Positions 1-8,966 of a DNA stretch of 64,000 bases are shown piece by piece. The notes below the pieces were generated by a model that ran no database searches, was not told the origin of the DNA, and saw only the letters and a list, made by a program, of their open reading frames with translations. Every line of letters begins with the position of its first letter. Positions within the stretch are counted from its first letter, which is position 1. This stretch comes from JAVDCA01 sp963819385 (lineage in GTDB: Bacteria; Pseudomonadota; Alphaproteobacteria; Rhizobiales; Xanthobacteraceae): positions 2,790,001-2,854,000 of the forward strand of contig CAWFVV010000006.1 of NCBI GenBank assembly GCA_963819385.1. The letters are read 5' to 3'. The position numbers and the translations under genes were made by a program.

Positions 1-721
1 CGCCGCTTCGATCTCGTCATCGGGGCCGATGGATTGCATTCGATCGTCCGCCGCTTGGCGTTCGGGGCCGACTCCGAATTTGTCAGTCATGCGGGGCTTT
101 ATGCCGCGACCGTTTCGCTGCCCGGCGGCGGCGGTCCCGAACGCGAGATGTTCCTGCTGAACGCGCCCGGAAAATTGGTGGGGCTCCACCCGTGTGAGGG
201 CGTTCCGCTCGCCTATTTCATTTTCTGGCATACGGAAATCGCCGAGTTCGACTATACGAACCTGAGATCAGCATAAAGATATCCTCGAGAGGACATTCTC
301 CGACATCGGCTGGCGCGCGCCGGAATTTCTCGCCGCCGCGCGCGCAGCAAGCGATATGTACTTCGATTCCGTCGCCCGCGTGGATGTCGCGGACTGGGCG
401 CGCGGCCGGATCGCACTTCTGGGCGACGCTTCATCCTGCGTGTCGTTGTTCGGCGACGGGTCCACGCTTGCCATTGCAGGGGCGTACGAGCTTGCAAAGG
501 CGCTGGCGGAAAGCTCGGGCCACCCGCGAGATGCCTTTACGCGCTACCAAGCCGTCCACGGCAGGCTCGTCGCCTCCAAGCAGAGAAACCTGCGTTTCAT
601 TGCCGCCCGTATCGTGCCCCGGACACCCACCGGAATCTGGCTCAGCACGCGCATTTTCTGGAGAGGCATGCAAGGGATCAGCAGCGCCGTGCGCCTTGGC
701 CGGAAGCTGCGTGGAAAATAG
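1..721 (+). pseudogene. FAD-dependent monooxygenase, 5'-truncated by the window and frameshifted
   Basis: Flavoprotein of the PHBH-type aromatic or polyketide hydroxylase family. The reading frame enters from the left edge with the GADG flavin/NAD(P)H motif (codons 8-11). It runs to a stop at 274-276, while homology resumes one frame over from about 266 with DQHKDILERTF. The second part carries the FAD-contacting motif LLGDASS (about 416-436) followed by a helix beginning GDGSTLAIAGAYELA, then ends at 719-721. Rejoining the two parts needs one base removed, or two added, near 265. In this family the segment from GADG to GD is normally continuous, so the gene is either inactive or misread. The C-terminus is complete and the N-terminal Rossmann GxGxxG lies outside the window. 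Substrate unknown. Confidence 0.75.
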
Positions 722-781
722 GTGCAGTCACCTTTCGGCGATGCCCGCTTTGGCGCTACTCACGGGATCTAGCCGACGAAT

Positions 782-1771
782 TCATTCCGTGCCGGCAATC
801 CCGGCGGCTTCCACGACCTTGCCCCAGCGCGCGATCTCGGATGTGACGAAGGCCTTCATCTCCTCGACCGAAGGACTCGCGAGCGGCACCAGGCTGAGCT
901 TGGCGATCTGCTCCTTGACCTCCGGCGTCGCGAGCACCGCCTTCATCGCATCGTGCAGCTTCGCCACGATGGCGGGCGGCATCTGCGCCGGCCCGACCAC
1001 CATGAACCAGCCGGCGACGTCGAAGCCCGGAACGCCCGCCTCGGCGATCGACGGCACGTCCGGGAATGCGTCGACGCGCGCCTTGGTGGAGACGCCGAGC
1101 ACGCGCACGCGCCCGGTCTTGATCATGCCGATGGCCGGCGGGATGTCGCAGAACATCAGATCGATGTGTCCGGCGACGACGTCGTTGAGCGCCGGCAGGC
1201 TGCCCTTGTAGGGCACGTGGGTCATGCGGATGCCGGTCATGCTCTTGAGCAATTCGGCATAGAGGTGGTGCGGCGCGCCGACACCGCCCGAACCGTAGGA
1301 CAGCTTCGCGGGGTGCTCCTTCGCGTAGGCGATCAGCTCCTTGACGGAATGCACCGGCAGCGCCGGGTTCACGATCAGCACGAAGGGCGCGCTCGCGACC
1401 ATGGCGAGGGGAACGAAATCGGTGGCCGGATCGTAGGGAAGCTGCTTGTGCACCTTGACGTTGATCGCCATGGGCGTGGGTGTCGCCATCAGCAGCGTGT
1501 AGCCGTCCGGCGTCGCCTTGGCGACGGCGGTCGTGCCGATCACGGTGCCGGCGCCGGGCTTGTTCTCGACGATGACCGACTGGCCGAGCCGCGGGCCGAG
1601 ATGCTGCGCCATGATGCGCGCGAGGATCTCGGTGCTGCCGCCCGGCGTGTACGGAACCACGATCGTGACGGGCCGGCTCGGATAATCGTCGGCGCGCGCG
1701 ACACCCGGCCATGCGAGCCGAACCGCGGCGGCCGCGCCGCCCGTCAGTGCGAGGAAGTCGCGCCGTCTCAT
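782..1771 (-). CDS. Bug/TctC-family tripartite tricarboxylate transporter substrate-binding protein
   Basis: Periplasmic solute receptor of the Bug (TctC) family, 329 aa, which binds small carboxylates and similar ligands for a tripartite tricarboxylate transporter. The start at 1771 is preceded by GGAGGGG and gives a twin-arginine-like leader (MRRRDFLALTGG) ending near VARA. The mature protein begins with the family hallmark SRPVTIVVPYTPGG and has ATPDGYTLLM about 60 residues later. A longer upstream start lacks a ribosome site. No tctA or tctB membrane gene lies nearby, as is common for these proteins. It is divergent from the ArgE-like gene, about 200 bp apart, so the pair may respond to the same compound. 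The ligand cannot be told from sequence. Confidence 0.92.
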   Translation of the reverse strand: MRRRDFLALTGGAAAAVRLAWPGVARADDYPSRPVTIVVPYTPGGSTEILARIMAQHLGPRLGQSVIVENKPGAGTVIGTTAVAKATPDGYTLLMATPTPMAINVKVHKQLPYDPATDFVPLAMVASAPFVLIVNPALPVHSVKELIAYAKEHPAKLSYGSGGVGAPHHLYAELLKSMTGIRMTHVPYKGSLPALNDVVAGHIDLMFCDIPPAIGMIKTGRVRVLGVSTKARVDAFPDVPSIAEAGVPGFDVAGWFMVVGPAQMPPAIVAKLHDAMKAVLATPEVKEQIAKLSLVPLASPSVEEMKAFVTSEIARWGKVVEAAGIAGTE

Positions 1772-1975
1772 GCAGCCCCTCCGTCCCGGTCCGTGGCTAC
1801 AGTCCAACCGCACACAAACGTATCACATTGTCCGGCCGCGGGCGTGCCATCCAATCGCGCGCCCCGCGGCATTACGTCGTCACGCCGCCGTGCGGGTCCG
1901 TGCGCCTGCGTGCGAAAAACTCACGCTTGCAATGGCGCATCGGATATCCCCTAATCGCCACTGGAGCATCGCGTC

Positions 1976-3139
1976 ATGACGGACATCCAGCGTTCGATCG
2001 AAATCCTCAACTCCCTCGTCGGGTTCGACACCACGAGCCGCAACACGAACCTGCCGCTGATCGACTGGGTCGAGAGCTACCTCGACCGCTGCGGCGTCAG
2101 CTACGAACGCATTCCGGACCAGGCCGGCGTGAAGGCCAATATCTGGGCGACGATCGGCCCCGCCGACAAGCCGGGCTATATCCTGTCCGGCCATTCCGAC
2201 GTGGTGCCGGTCGACGGGCAATCATGGGCGAGCGATCCGTTCCGGCTAAGCCGGCGCGACGGCCGGCTCTATGGCCGCGGCGCGACCGACATGAAGGGAT
2301 TCGTGGCCTGCTGCCTCGCGGCGGTTCCGGACATGCAAGCGCGGCGGCTTGCGCGCCCGATCCACCTTGCGATCTCCTACGATGAGGAGGTCGGGTGCAT
2401 CGGCGTGCGCGACATCATCACCCGCATCGAGCGCTCGCCCGTCAAGCCGGCGGGATGTTTCGTCGGCGAGCCGTCGCTGATGGCGGTCATTGTCGGCCAC
2501 AAGAGCAAGCGCTCGCTGCGCGTGACCGTGCATGGGCGCACCTGCCACTCCTCGCAGGCCCCGCAGGGCGTCAATGCGGTGGAATACGCGGCGCGCCTGA
2601 TCGTCAAGATCCGCGACATCTCGGAGCAGCTCGCGCGCGAGGGCACGCGCGACCCGCTCTACGACGTTCCCTTCACGACCGGGCACACCGGCACCGTCAA
2701 CGGCGGCAGCGCACTCAATATCGTGCCGGACAACTGCACGTTCGAGTTCGAGTTTCGCGCGATCGGCGCCGACGACGTCAACGCGCTGACCGAGGAGGTC
2801 ATCTCGTATGGCCGCGACGTGCTCGAGCCCGCCATGAAGGCGGTGGCGCCGGAGGCCGGCATCGAGTTCATCGACCGGTCCAATTTTCCCGGGCTCAACA
2901 CGTCGCCCAATGACGGCGTCGTCGCGCTTGCCAAGCAGCTTGCCGGCGCGTCCGATTATGCCAAGGTCGCCTTCGGCACCGAAGCGGGACGCTTCTCGGC
3001 GGCCGGCATTCCCTCCGTGGTCATCGGCCCGGGCTCGATCGACCAGGCGCACAAGGCCGACGAATTCATCGCCGAGAGCGAGGTCGCAAAGTGCGTCGGC
3101 TTCATCGACCGCCTGACCGCGCAGTGCGCGGCGGCGTGA
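1976..3139 (+). CDS. argE: Acetylornithine deacetylase (M20 family)
   Basis: Zinc-dependent amidohydrolase of the M20/ArgE-DapE family, 387 aa. It hydrolyses N-acetylornithine or a related N-acyl amino acid in the cytoplasm. Metal and catalytic signatures are in order: GHSDVV (His73, Asp75), GRGATDMKG (Asp105), YDEEVG (general base Glu137 and ligand Glu138), GEP (about 165) and a C-terminal AHKADEF histidine. A dimerisation domain lies at about 175-290. The length and motif set fit ArgE proper. The location beside a Bug receptor, away from other arginine genes, leaves open a catabolic acylamino-acid substrate. The start ATG fits the family N-terminus MTDIQRSIEIL. Confidence 0.9.
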   Translation: MTDIQRSIEILNSLVGFDTTSRNTNLPLIDWVESYLDRCGVSYERIPDQAGVKANIWATIGPADKPGYILSGHSDVVPVDGQSWASDPFRLSRRDGRLYGRGATDMKGFVACCLAAVPDMQARRLARPIHLAISYDEEVGCIGVRDIITRIERSPVKPAGCFVGEPSLMAVIVGHKSKRSLRVTVHGRTCHSSQAPQGVNAVEYAARLIVKIRDISEQLAREGTRDPLYDVPFTTGHTGTVNGGSALNIVPDNCTFEFEFRAIGADDVNALTEEVISYGRDVLEPAMKAVAPEAGIEFIDRSNFPGLNTSPNDGVVALAKQLAGASDYAKVAFGTEAGRFSAAGIPSVVIGPGSIDQAHKADEFIAESEVAKCVGFIDRLTAQCAAA

Positions 3140-3175
3140 CGGGTCGGGGCTCCGCGCAGCGGAATCCGCGGCGGG

Positions 3176-4619
3176 CTAAGAGCCGCGGAAAAAATTCGCG
3201 ATCTGCTTCTTGATGAAATCGGCAGCCGCGGAAACGTGCGATGTGTCTACGCCGGCTGGGACCTGTTGCGGCCCGGTCGCTTGCAACCGCGCCAGATGGG
3301 CGGTGACGGCGCTCACGAAATCGGCTTGGACCGTGCTCGGCAGGTTGGCGGCGAGATTGACCAATGCGTGCTGCATGCCGTTCAACGGCATCGCCTGCGC
3401 GACGGCGACTTCGGCCGGACTCGGCGTATAGGGCAAGGCATCGACGTGGTCAGGTCCGAGATTGTCCGGGGTCGACAGGGTCAGCGCACAGTCGAGGTCG
3501 GGCGCGACGGCGTCGCGCTCCGTCAGCGGCGACCCGAGCTCCGGCCAGCGCTTGCGCAAGGTTGCGATCACCGAGGTGTGGTCGAAGGGAACGCTGCCGG
3601 GCGCACGCAAAACGGTGCCCGGCTTGATGAACGGGGACACGATAACGGCCGGAACGCGAACCCCGTATCGGTCGAAATTGAACGGTGACGCCGCCGTCGC
3701 GCTGGGCGGGACCGCGCTCGGGGGCGCAACATGGTCGTAACAACCGCCGTGCTCGTCATAGATGACCACCAACAGGGTGCTTTTCCACGCCGGCCCTGAT
3801 CGCAGGCTGTTGTACACCTCGGCGATCAGTTGCTCGCCGAGCGTCGCGTTGTGGGGCGGGTGCTGATCGTTCGGAAGCTGCGTGAACAGCGTGAAATAGC
3901 GCGGCTCGATGAAGGAGTAGGCCGGAAGGTTGCCGGTTCGCGCATCGTCGCGAAACTGCGCAAAGAACCGGAACTTGCTGGCGAGGAGCAGCAGGTTTGC
4001 GAGCGTCTTGGTCTGCGCGATATCGTGGAAATAGATTCGCCAATCCTTTTCGGTCTCCTCGAAGCGGTTGAAGATCGTCGTCATCGGATAGGGAAATGGG
4101 AAACGCAGCGGCGAATTGTTCTCGTAACCGTTCGCCGTGCCCGTGTGCACGAAGAAACGATTGGGCCAAGTCTGGCATGGTGCGGATGCGAACCAGCGGT
4201 CGCACACGGCAAACTGCTTGGCCAGTGTGCTGATGACCGGCAGCTGATCGGGCGTGAAGTGATGCATCACGCTTTCCGGCGCATGGGCGTGGCCGGGAGT
4301 CGCCTGAGCCAGATAGTTCGCGACGAAGCCGCCCATGTCCGGCATCGTCCCAGATGCCGGATCCGGGACATCGAACAATTGGCTATTGATGTCGGTCCAC
4401 AGTTCTCCCGGATCGGGCGTCGGGATGGTCATCGTCGCCGCGTCGGTGCCGGGACGATTCCAGACCCCCACGGTCGACGACCCGTTCGGATTGGAACTCG
4501 TTTCCGGTCAATCCATCGAAGGTCGCCGATGCCGGATAGAGCTTGCCGAGAAGATTGTCGAACGACCGGTTTTCGAGCATCAGCACGACGACATGCTCGA
4601 TTTAACTCAAGGCGCCCAT
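3176..4619 (-). pseudogene. Phospholipase C / acid phosphatase-type phosphoesterase, frameshift plus early stop
   Basis: Member of the phosphoesterase family that includes phospholipase C and AcpA. The family opening HVVVLMLENRSFDNLLG is read from about 4595 down in one frame. After GNEF the homology moves to another frame (NPNGSSTVGVWN) near 4490 and continues to the stop at 3176. One extra base, or two lost, explains the shift. The best-placed start is ATG 4619, with GGGGGA eight bases upstream, but it is followed after five codons by TAA (4604-4602) where homologues read a sense codon (MGALS-stop-IEHVV). The downstream half keeps the metal-site stretch VVIYDEHGG and DHTSVI. Two independent lesions make true gene decay likelier here than at the other frameshifts in this window. 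Confidence 0.75.
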
Positions 4620-4775
4620 GATCTTCCCCCTTGCGGAACCCGACATCGTATGGCTGCGCCGCACCAACGCAGCGTACACAAGCAATAGTTGAACGTCCAC
4701 GTGGCAGCGTCGGGATCAGCGTTGAAAAAGGCTGTCCCTTGTGAAGGTGTCGACCTGTGGCTATCGAGGCCTGCC

Positions 4776-4850
4776 ATGCCGCTCCTCATCCAACTCAAGG
4801 ATATCTCGCTTGCTTTCGGCGGCACGCCGCTGCTTGAAGGCGAGAGTTGA
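4776..4850 (+). pseudogene. Relic of the 5' end of the ABC-F gene
   Basis: Twenty-five codons from ATG 4776 to TGA 4848-4850 read MPLLIQLKDISLAFGGTPLL, then EGES and stop. The intact ABC-F gene 590 bp downstream begins MAPPLIQLKDIALTFGGPPLL, then EGVEL. Similarity covers only this first stretch and is lost at the end of the relic. The small YaiI-family gene lies between the two copies. The pattern suits either insertion of a yaiI plus ABC-F segment next to the old start of an ABC-F gene, or a partial duplication. It has no coding value of its own. Confidence 0.7.
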
Positions 4851-4888
4851 CGCTATATCGATACATCGTGACGCCTCAGCACCCCCGC

Positions 4889-5362
4889 ATGACGGAACCC
4901 GCCACCATCCGCATTTACGTCGACGCCGACGCGTGCCCGGTGAAGGACGAGATCTATCGCGTGGCGGCTCGGTACGGACTGCCGGTGAGCGTGGTGGCGA
5001 ACGGCTATATCCGGGTGCCGCAGGATCCGCTGATCGAGCGCGTCGCCGCCGGGTCAGCGGCGGATGCGGCCGACGACTGGATCGCGGAACGCGCGGGAGC
5101 GAACGACATCGTGATCACGGCAGACATCCCGCTGGCGGATAGGTGCGTCAAAGCAGGCGCGCAGGTGATCGCGCCGAACGGCAAGCCGTTCACGGCGGAC
5201 TCGATCGGCATGACGCTCGCGGTGCGCAATCTCATGCATGACCTGCGCTCGGCCGGCGAGGTCACGGGCGGCCCCCGGCCGTTCGAACCGCGCGACCGCT
5301 CGGCTTTTCTCGCCACGCTCGATCAGGCCATACGGCGGCTGCAACGCGCCGCGCGGAACTGA
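4889..5362 (+). CDS. YaiI/YqxD family protein (DUF188)
   Basis: Conserved protein of 157 aa from the UPF0178/DUF188 family, related to PIN/NYN-like nuclease folds. The N-terminal IYVDADACPVKDE (residues 9-21) carries the family aspartates and the CP pair, and a second acidic patch is TADIPLADRC. The C-terminal NGKPFTADSIG and PRPFEPRDRSAF are also family signatures. The start at 4889 places this motif where it sits in homologues. An in-frame start 14 codons upstream adds unrelated sequence. The biochemical role is not established. Its stop is 2 bp before the ABC-F start, so the two are probably co-transcribed. Confidence 0.88.
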   Translation: MTEPATIRIYVDADACPVKDEIYRVAARYGLPVSVVANGYIRVPQDPLIERVAAGSAADAADDWIAERAGANDIVITADIPLADRCVKAGAQVIAPNGKPFTADSIGMTLAVRNLMHDLRSAGEVTGGPRPFEPRDRSAFLATLDQAIRRLQRAARN

Positions 5363-5364
5363 CC

Positions 5365-7174
5365 ATGGCGCCGCCCCTCATCCAGCTCAAGGACATCGCG
5401 CTCACCTTCGGCGGCCCGCCGCTGCTCGAAGGCGTCGAGCTCAGCGTCTCGACCGGCGAACGCGTCTGCCTGGTCGGCCGCAACGGATCGGGCAAATCGA
5501 CCTTGCTCAAGATCGCGGCCGGGCTGGTCGAGCCGGACCGCGGCACGCGCTTCGTGCAGCCGGGCGCGACCGTGCGCTACCTGCCGCAGGAGCCGGATTT
5601 TGCCGGCGCCACGAGCGTGCTCGACTACGTGGAGGCCGGGCTCGGGCCGGGCGACGATCATCATCGCGCGAGCTCGCTGCTCGGCGAGCTCGGGCTCGAC
5701 GGCAGCGAGGACCCGGCACGGCTCTCGGGCGGCGAGGCGCGGCGTGCCGCGCTCGCGCGCGTGCTGGCCCCCTCGCCGGACATCCTGCTGCTCGACGAGC
5801 CGACCAACCATCTCGACCTGCCGACCATCGAATGGCTGGAGCGCACGCTTGCCGCGATGCGCACCGCGCTCGTGGTCATCAGCCACGACCGGCGCTTCCT
5901 CGCCAACCTCACGCGCGCGACCGTGTGGCTCGATCGCGGCGCGACGCGGCGGATCGAGCGCGGCTTTGCGGCGTTCGAAGCCTGGCGCGACGAGGCGCTG
6001 GCCGAGGAGGAAACGCGCGCAGCACAAGCTCGACCGCAAGATCGTCGCCGAGGAGCATTGGCTGCGCTACGGCGTGACGGCGCGGCGCAAGCGCAACGTG
6101 CGCCGGCTCGGCGCCCTGCATGCGCTGCGTCAGACGCGGCGCGACTACCGCGCGAGCGCCGGCAAGGCGACGCTCACGGCCGCCGAGACGGACGCATCGG
6201 GCGCGCTGGTGATCGAGGCGGACCGCATCGCCAAGGCGTTCGGCGAACGCCCGATCGTCGTGGATTTCACCATCCGCGTGCAGCGCGGCGACCGCATCGG
6301 GATCGTCGGCCCGAACGGCACCGGCAAGACGACGTTGATCAACCTCCTGACCGGCGCGCTCGCGCCCGACGCCGGCACGGTGCGGCTCGGCGCCAATATC
6401 GCGATGACGACGCTGGAGCAGAGCCGCGACAGCCTCGACCCGAACGCAACCGTGGTCGAGACGCTGACGGGCGGGCGCGGCGACACGGTCGCGGTCGGCG
6501 GCGAGAAGCGCCACGTGGTCGGCTACATGAAGGACTTCTTGTTCTCGCCCGAGCAGGCGCGCACGCCGCTCGCGGCACTCTCGGGCGGCGAGCGCGGCCG
6601 GCTGATGCTGGCGCGCGCGCTCGCCAAGCCATCGAACCTGCTGGTGCTCGACGAGCCGACCAACGACCTCGACCTCGAGACGCTCGACGTGCTGGAGGAG
6701 ATGCTCGGCGATTACGCGGGCACGATCCTCCTCATCAGCCATGATCGCGACTTCCTCGACCGGGTCGTCAATGCCGTGATCGTGCCGGACGGCGGCGGGC
6801 GCTGGAACGAATATGCGGGCGGCTACACCGACATGCTGGCGCAGCGCGGCGAGGACATCGCGCGCGAGGCGGTCGCAAAGCCGGCGGCGCCGCGACCGAC
6901 GAAAGCGGCCGCCGCGCCCGCGCCACAGGCCGCCAAGCGCAAGCTGAGCTTCAACGAGAAATACGCGCTCGAAACGCTGCCGGGCGAGATCGCGGCGCTG
7001 CAGGACAAGATTCGCGCCGCGCAGGAAAGGCTCGCCGACCCCGCTCTCTACGCGCGCGACCGCGCCGCGTTCGACAGGATTTCGGCGGACCTCGTCGCGG
7101 CGCAGACGGAGCTGTCGGCGGCCGAAGATAAATGGCTGGAGCTCGAAATCCTGCGCGAGGAGATCGGCGGCTGA
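5365..7174 (+). pseudogene. ABC-F family ATPase (Uup-like), single frameshift
   Basis: Soluble tandem-ATPase of the ABC-F type, which acts on ribosomes or replication intermediates rather than in transport. Domain 1 has Walker A GRNGSGKST (residues 38-46), signature LSGGE and Walker B LLLDEPTNHLDL. Domain 2 has GPNGTGKTT, ALSGGERGRL and LVLDEPTNDLDL. A charged coiled coil (ALETLPGEIAALQDKIRAAQ) closes the protein, as in Uup. Frame 1 is left near 6010: the first part reads EALAEE, and homology continues in the next frame as KRAQHKLDRKIVAEEHWLRY. Removing one G from the GAGGAGGAAA run at about 6004-6013 restores about 602 codons, the normal length. Everything else is intact, so a sequencing error is a serious possibility. 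Confidence 0.85.
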
Positions 7175-7301
7175 CCTCGGCCCATCTGCGCGTGGGCAAG
7201 CGTGGGACGCCGCGTCATCCCGATTGACAAGCGCGCGACCGCGGCGCGACGCTGACGGCAATCAATGACAGACGCCGCTGTCGCGGCGACGGAGGAACGC
7301 C

Positions 7302-8459
7302 ATGTCTCGCTCTTTTGCGCGCGGCCTTAGTGCGCTGTCGGTCTCACTTTCGCTGATGGCCCTTGCGGCCGCACAGGCCCAACCGCCCAAGCTGCCGGTG
7401 CCGGCGGTCGATCAGTCGGCGGTCGCGCTGCGCGGCTATTTCTATGTCGGCGGCAAATATGTCGGGCCGCCCGGCCAGGAGATCATGCAGGGGCAGGTCT
7501 ACGTGGAGGTGCTGGCGCCGAAGGACGTACGGCGGCCCTATCCGCTGGTGCTGATCCACGGCGCGGCGCAGACCGCGACCAACTGGATGGGCACGCCGGA
7601 CGGCCGCAAGGGCTGGGCCGAGTACTTCGTCGAGCAGGGCTACGTGGTCTACATGATCGACCAGCCGATGCGCGGGCGCTCAGCCTATCATGCGGGCGAC
7701 GGCAAGACCCGGATGTTCACGGCGGAAGGCGAGGAGTTCCAGTTCACCGCCGTCGAGACCAAAGGCACCTGGCCGCAGGCGAAGAAGCACACCCAGTGGC
7801 CGGGCGAAGGCGCGAACAAGGGACGCAAGGGCGACCCGGTGTTCGACGCATTCTACGCGACGCAGGTCGAGACCGTGCTCTCGGCGGAGGAGACCGAGCA
7901 GCGCAACCAGGATGCGGGCGCGGCCCTGCTCGACAAGATCGGCCCCGCGATCGTGCTTACGCATTCGCAGTCGGGCGCGTTCGGCTGGCTCATCGCCGAC
8001 GCGCGGCCGAAGCTCGTCAAGGCGATCGTGGCGATCGAGCCGTCGGGCCCGCCGTTCGAGGCGACGATCATCGGCACCGGCCGCACGCGCCCGTGGGGGC
8101 CGACCGACATCCCTATCACCTACGATCCGCCCGTGAAGGACCCCGGCGAGATCGCGATCGAGCGCGACGCCAAGGCCGACGCGCCGGACCTCTTCGTGTG
8201 CTGGATGCAGAAGGCGCCGGCGCGCCAGCTGGTCAATCTCAAGAGCATCCCGGTGATGATCATGTCGGCGGAAGCGTCCTATCACCAGACTTACGACCAC
8301 TGCACCGCCAAGTATCTCAACCAGGCGGGCGTCAAGACCGAGTACATCCGCCTGCAGGACAAGGGTATTCGCGGCAACGGCCACATGGTGATGATCGAGA
8401 AGAACAATCTCGACATCGCGCACGTGATCGACGAGTGGGTGGTGCAGAACGTGAAGTAG
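7302..8459 (+). CDS. Secreted alpha/beta hydrolase, esterase-713-like
   Basis: Exported serine hydrolase of 385 aa. A signal peptide (residues 1 to about 26, ending AAQAQ) leads into an alpha/beta-hydrolase fold with oxyanion stretch VLIHGAAQTATNW. The nucleophile motif is THSQSG, with Ser222 the likely nucleophile; it resembles the HSQSG of Alcaligenes esterase 713. A late GNGHMVMIE supplies the histidine. Family members are large periplasmic esterases of unknown natural substrate. Its stop abuts the start of the DUF1772 gene, so the two form a unit. The assignment rests on the nucleophile context and length. Confidence 0.8.
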   Translation: MSRSFARGLSALSVSLSLMALAAAQAQPPKLPVPAVDQSAVALRGYFYVGGKYVGPPGQEIMQGQVYVEVLAPKDVRRPYPLVLIHGAAQTATNWMGTPDGRKGWAEYFVEQGYVVYMIDQPMRGRSAYHAGDGKTRMFTAEGEEFQFTAVETKGTWPQAKKHTQWPGEGANKGRKGDPVFDAFYATQVETVLSAEETEQRNQDAGAALLDKIGPAIVLTHSQSGAFGWLIADARPKLVKAIVAIEPSGPPFEATIIGTGRTRPWGPTDIPITYDPPVKDPGEIAIERDAKADAPDLFVCWMQKAPARQLVNLKSIPVMIMSAEASYHQTYDHCTAKYLNQAGVKTEYIRLQDKGIRGNGHMVMIEKNNLDIAHVIDEWVVQNVK

Positions 8460-8906
8460 ATGACGGAGGCGCGCATGCTGGCGGGTCAGCTTGCCCTGGT
8501 AACCGCGGCCGCGTTCGCGGGTGCCGCGTTCTATGTCGGCTTTGCGGAGCAGCCCGCCCGCCTGCGGCTCGACGATCGCGCGCTGCTGATCGAATGGAAG
8601 CCTGCCTACAAGCGCGGTTTCGCGATGCAGGCGCCCCTCGCCGTGATCGGCTTCCTGCTCGGGGTGCTGGCGTGGTGGCAAACCGGCGCGTGGCCGTGGC
8701 TGGTCGGCGCCGCCGTGCTGATAGCCAACTGGCCCTACACGCTGCTCGCCATGATGGCGACGAACAACCGGCTGATGGCGCTCGATCCCGCCAATGCGGG
8801 GCGGGAGAGCCGCGCCCTCATCGAGCGATGGGCGCGGCTGCACGCGGTGCGCACTGCGCTCGGCGCCGCGGCCACGGCGATCTTCCTGTGGGCGTCGTTG
8901 CGGTAG
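8460..8906 (+). CDS. DUF1772 (anthrone oxygenase-like) membrane protein
   Basis: Small integral membrane protein of 148 aa with about four hydrophobic segments (residues 5-25, 52-70, 75-98 and 128-146). Family signatures of DUF1772 are FAEQPARL after helix 1, then WKPAYKRG and NRLMALDP in the loops, and a C-terminal RWARLHAVRT before the last helix. DUF1772 relatives include anthrone oxygenases, but most bacterial members have no assigned reaction. ATG follows directly on the TAG of the esterase gene, which indicates translational coupling. It converges on pheA across a hairpin repeat. Confidence 0.78.
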   Translation: MTEARMLAGQLALVTAAAFAGAAFYVGFAEQPARLRLDDRALLIEWKPAYKRGFAMQAPLAVIGFLLGVLAWWQTGAWPWLVGAAVLIANWPYTLLAMMATNNRLMALDPANAGRESRALIERWARLHAVRTALGAAATAIFLWASLR

Positions 8907-8917
8907 CGCGTTTCCTG

Positions 8918-8965
8918 CCGCGCGAGATTGCTTCGGCGTGCCGCGTCACGCCTCGCAATGACGGG
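8918..8965. repeat. Interspersed palindromic repeat (GTCATTGCGAGG type)
   Basis: On the minus strand the segment begins CCCGTCATTGCGAGGCGTGA and ends CGAAGCAATCTCGCGCGG. These are the two ends of a short repeat that is widespread between genes in Bradyrhizobium and many other proteobacteria. It folds as a hairpin: ATTGC pairs with GCAAT and, inside, GGCGTG pairs with CACGCC. It fills the space between the convergent DUF1772 and pheA stops. It was recognised from memory of the consensus. Confidence 0.6.
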
Positions 8966-8966
8966 A

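Noticed and set aside
3140..3175. GC-rich inverted words between argE and the phosphoesterase as a terminator
   Set aside because: The pairing is short and imperfect and no T-run follows on either strand.
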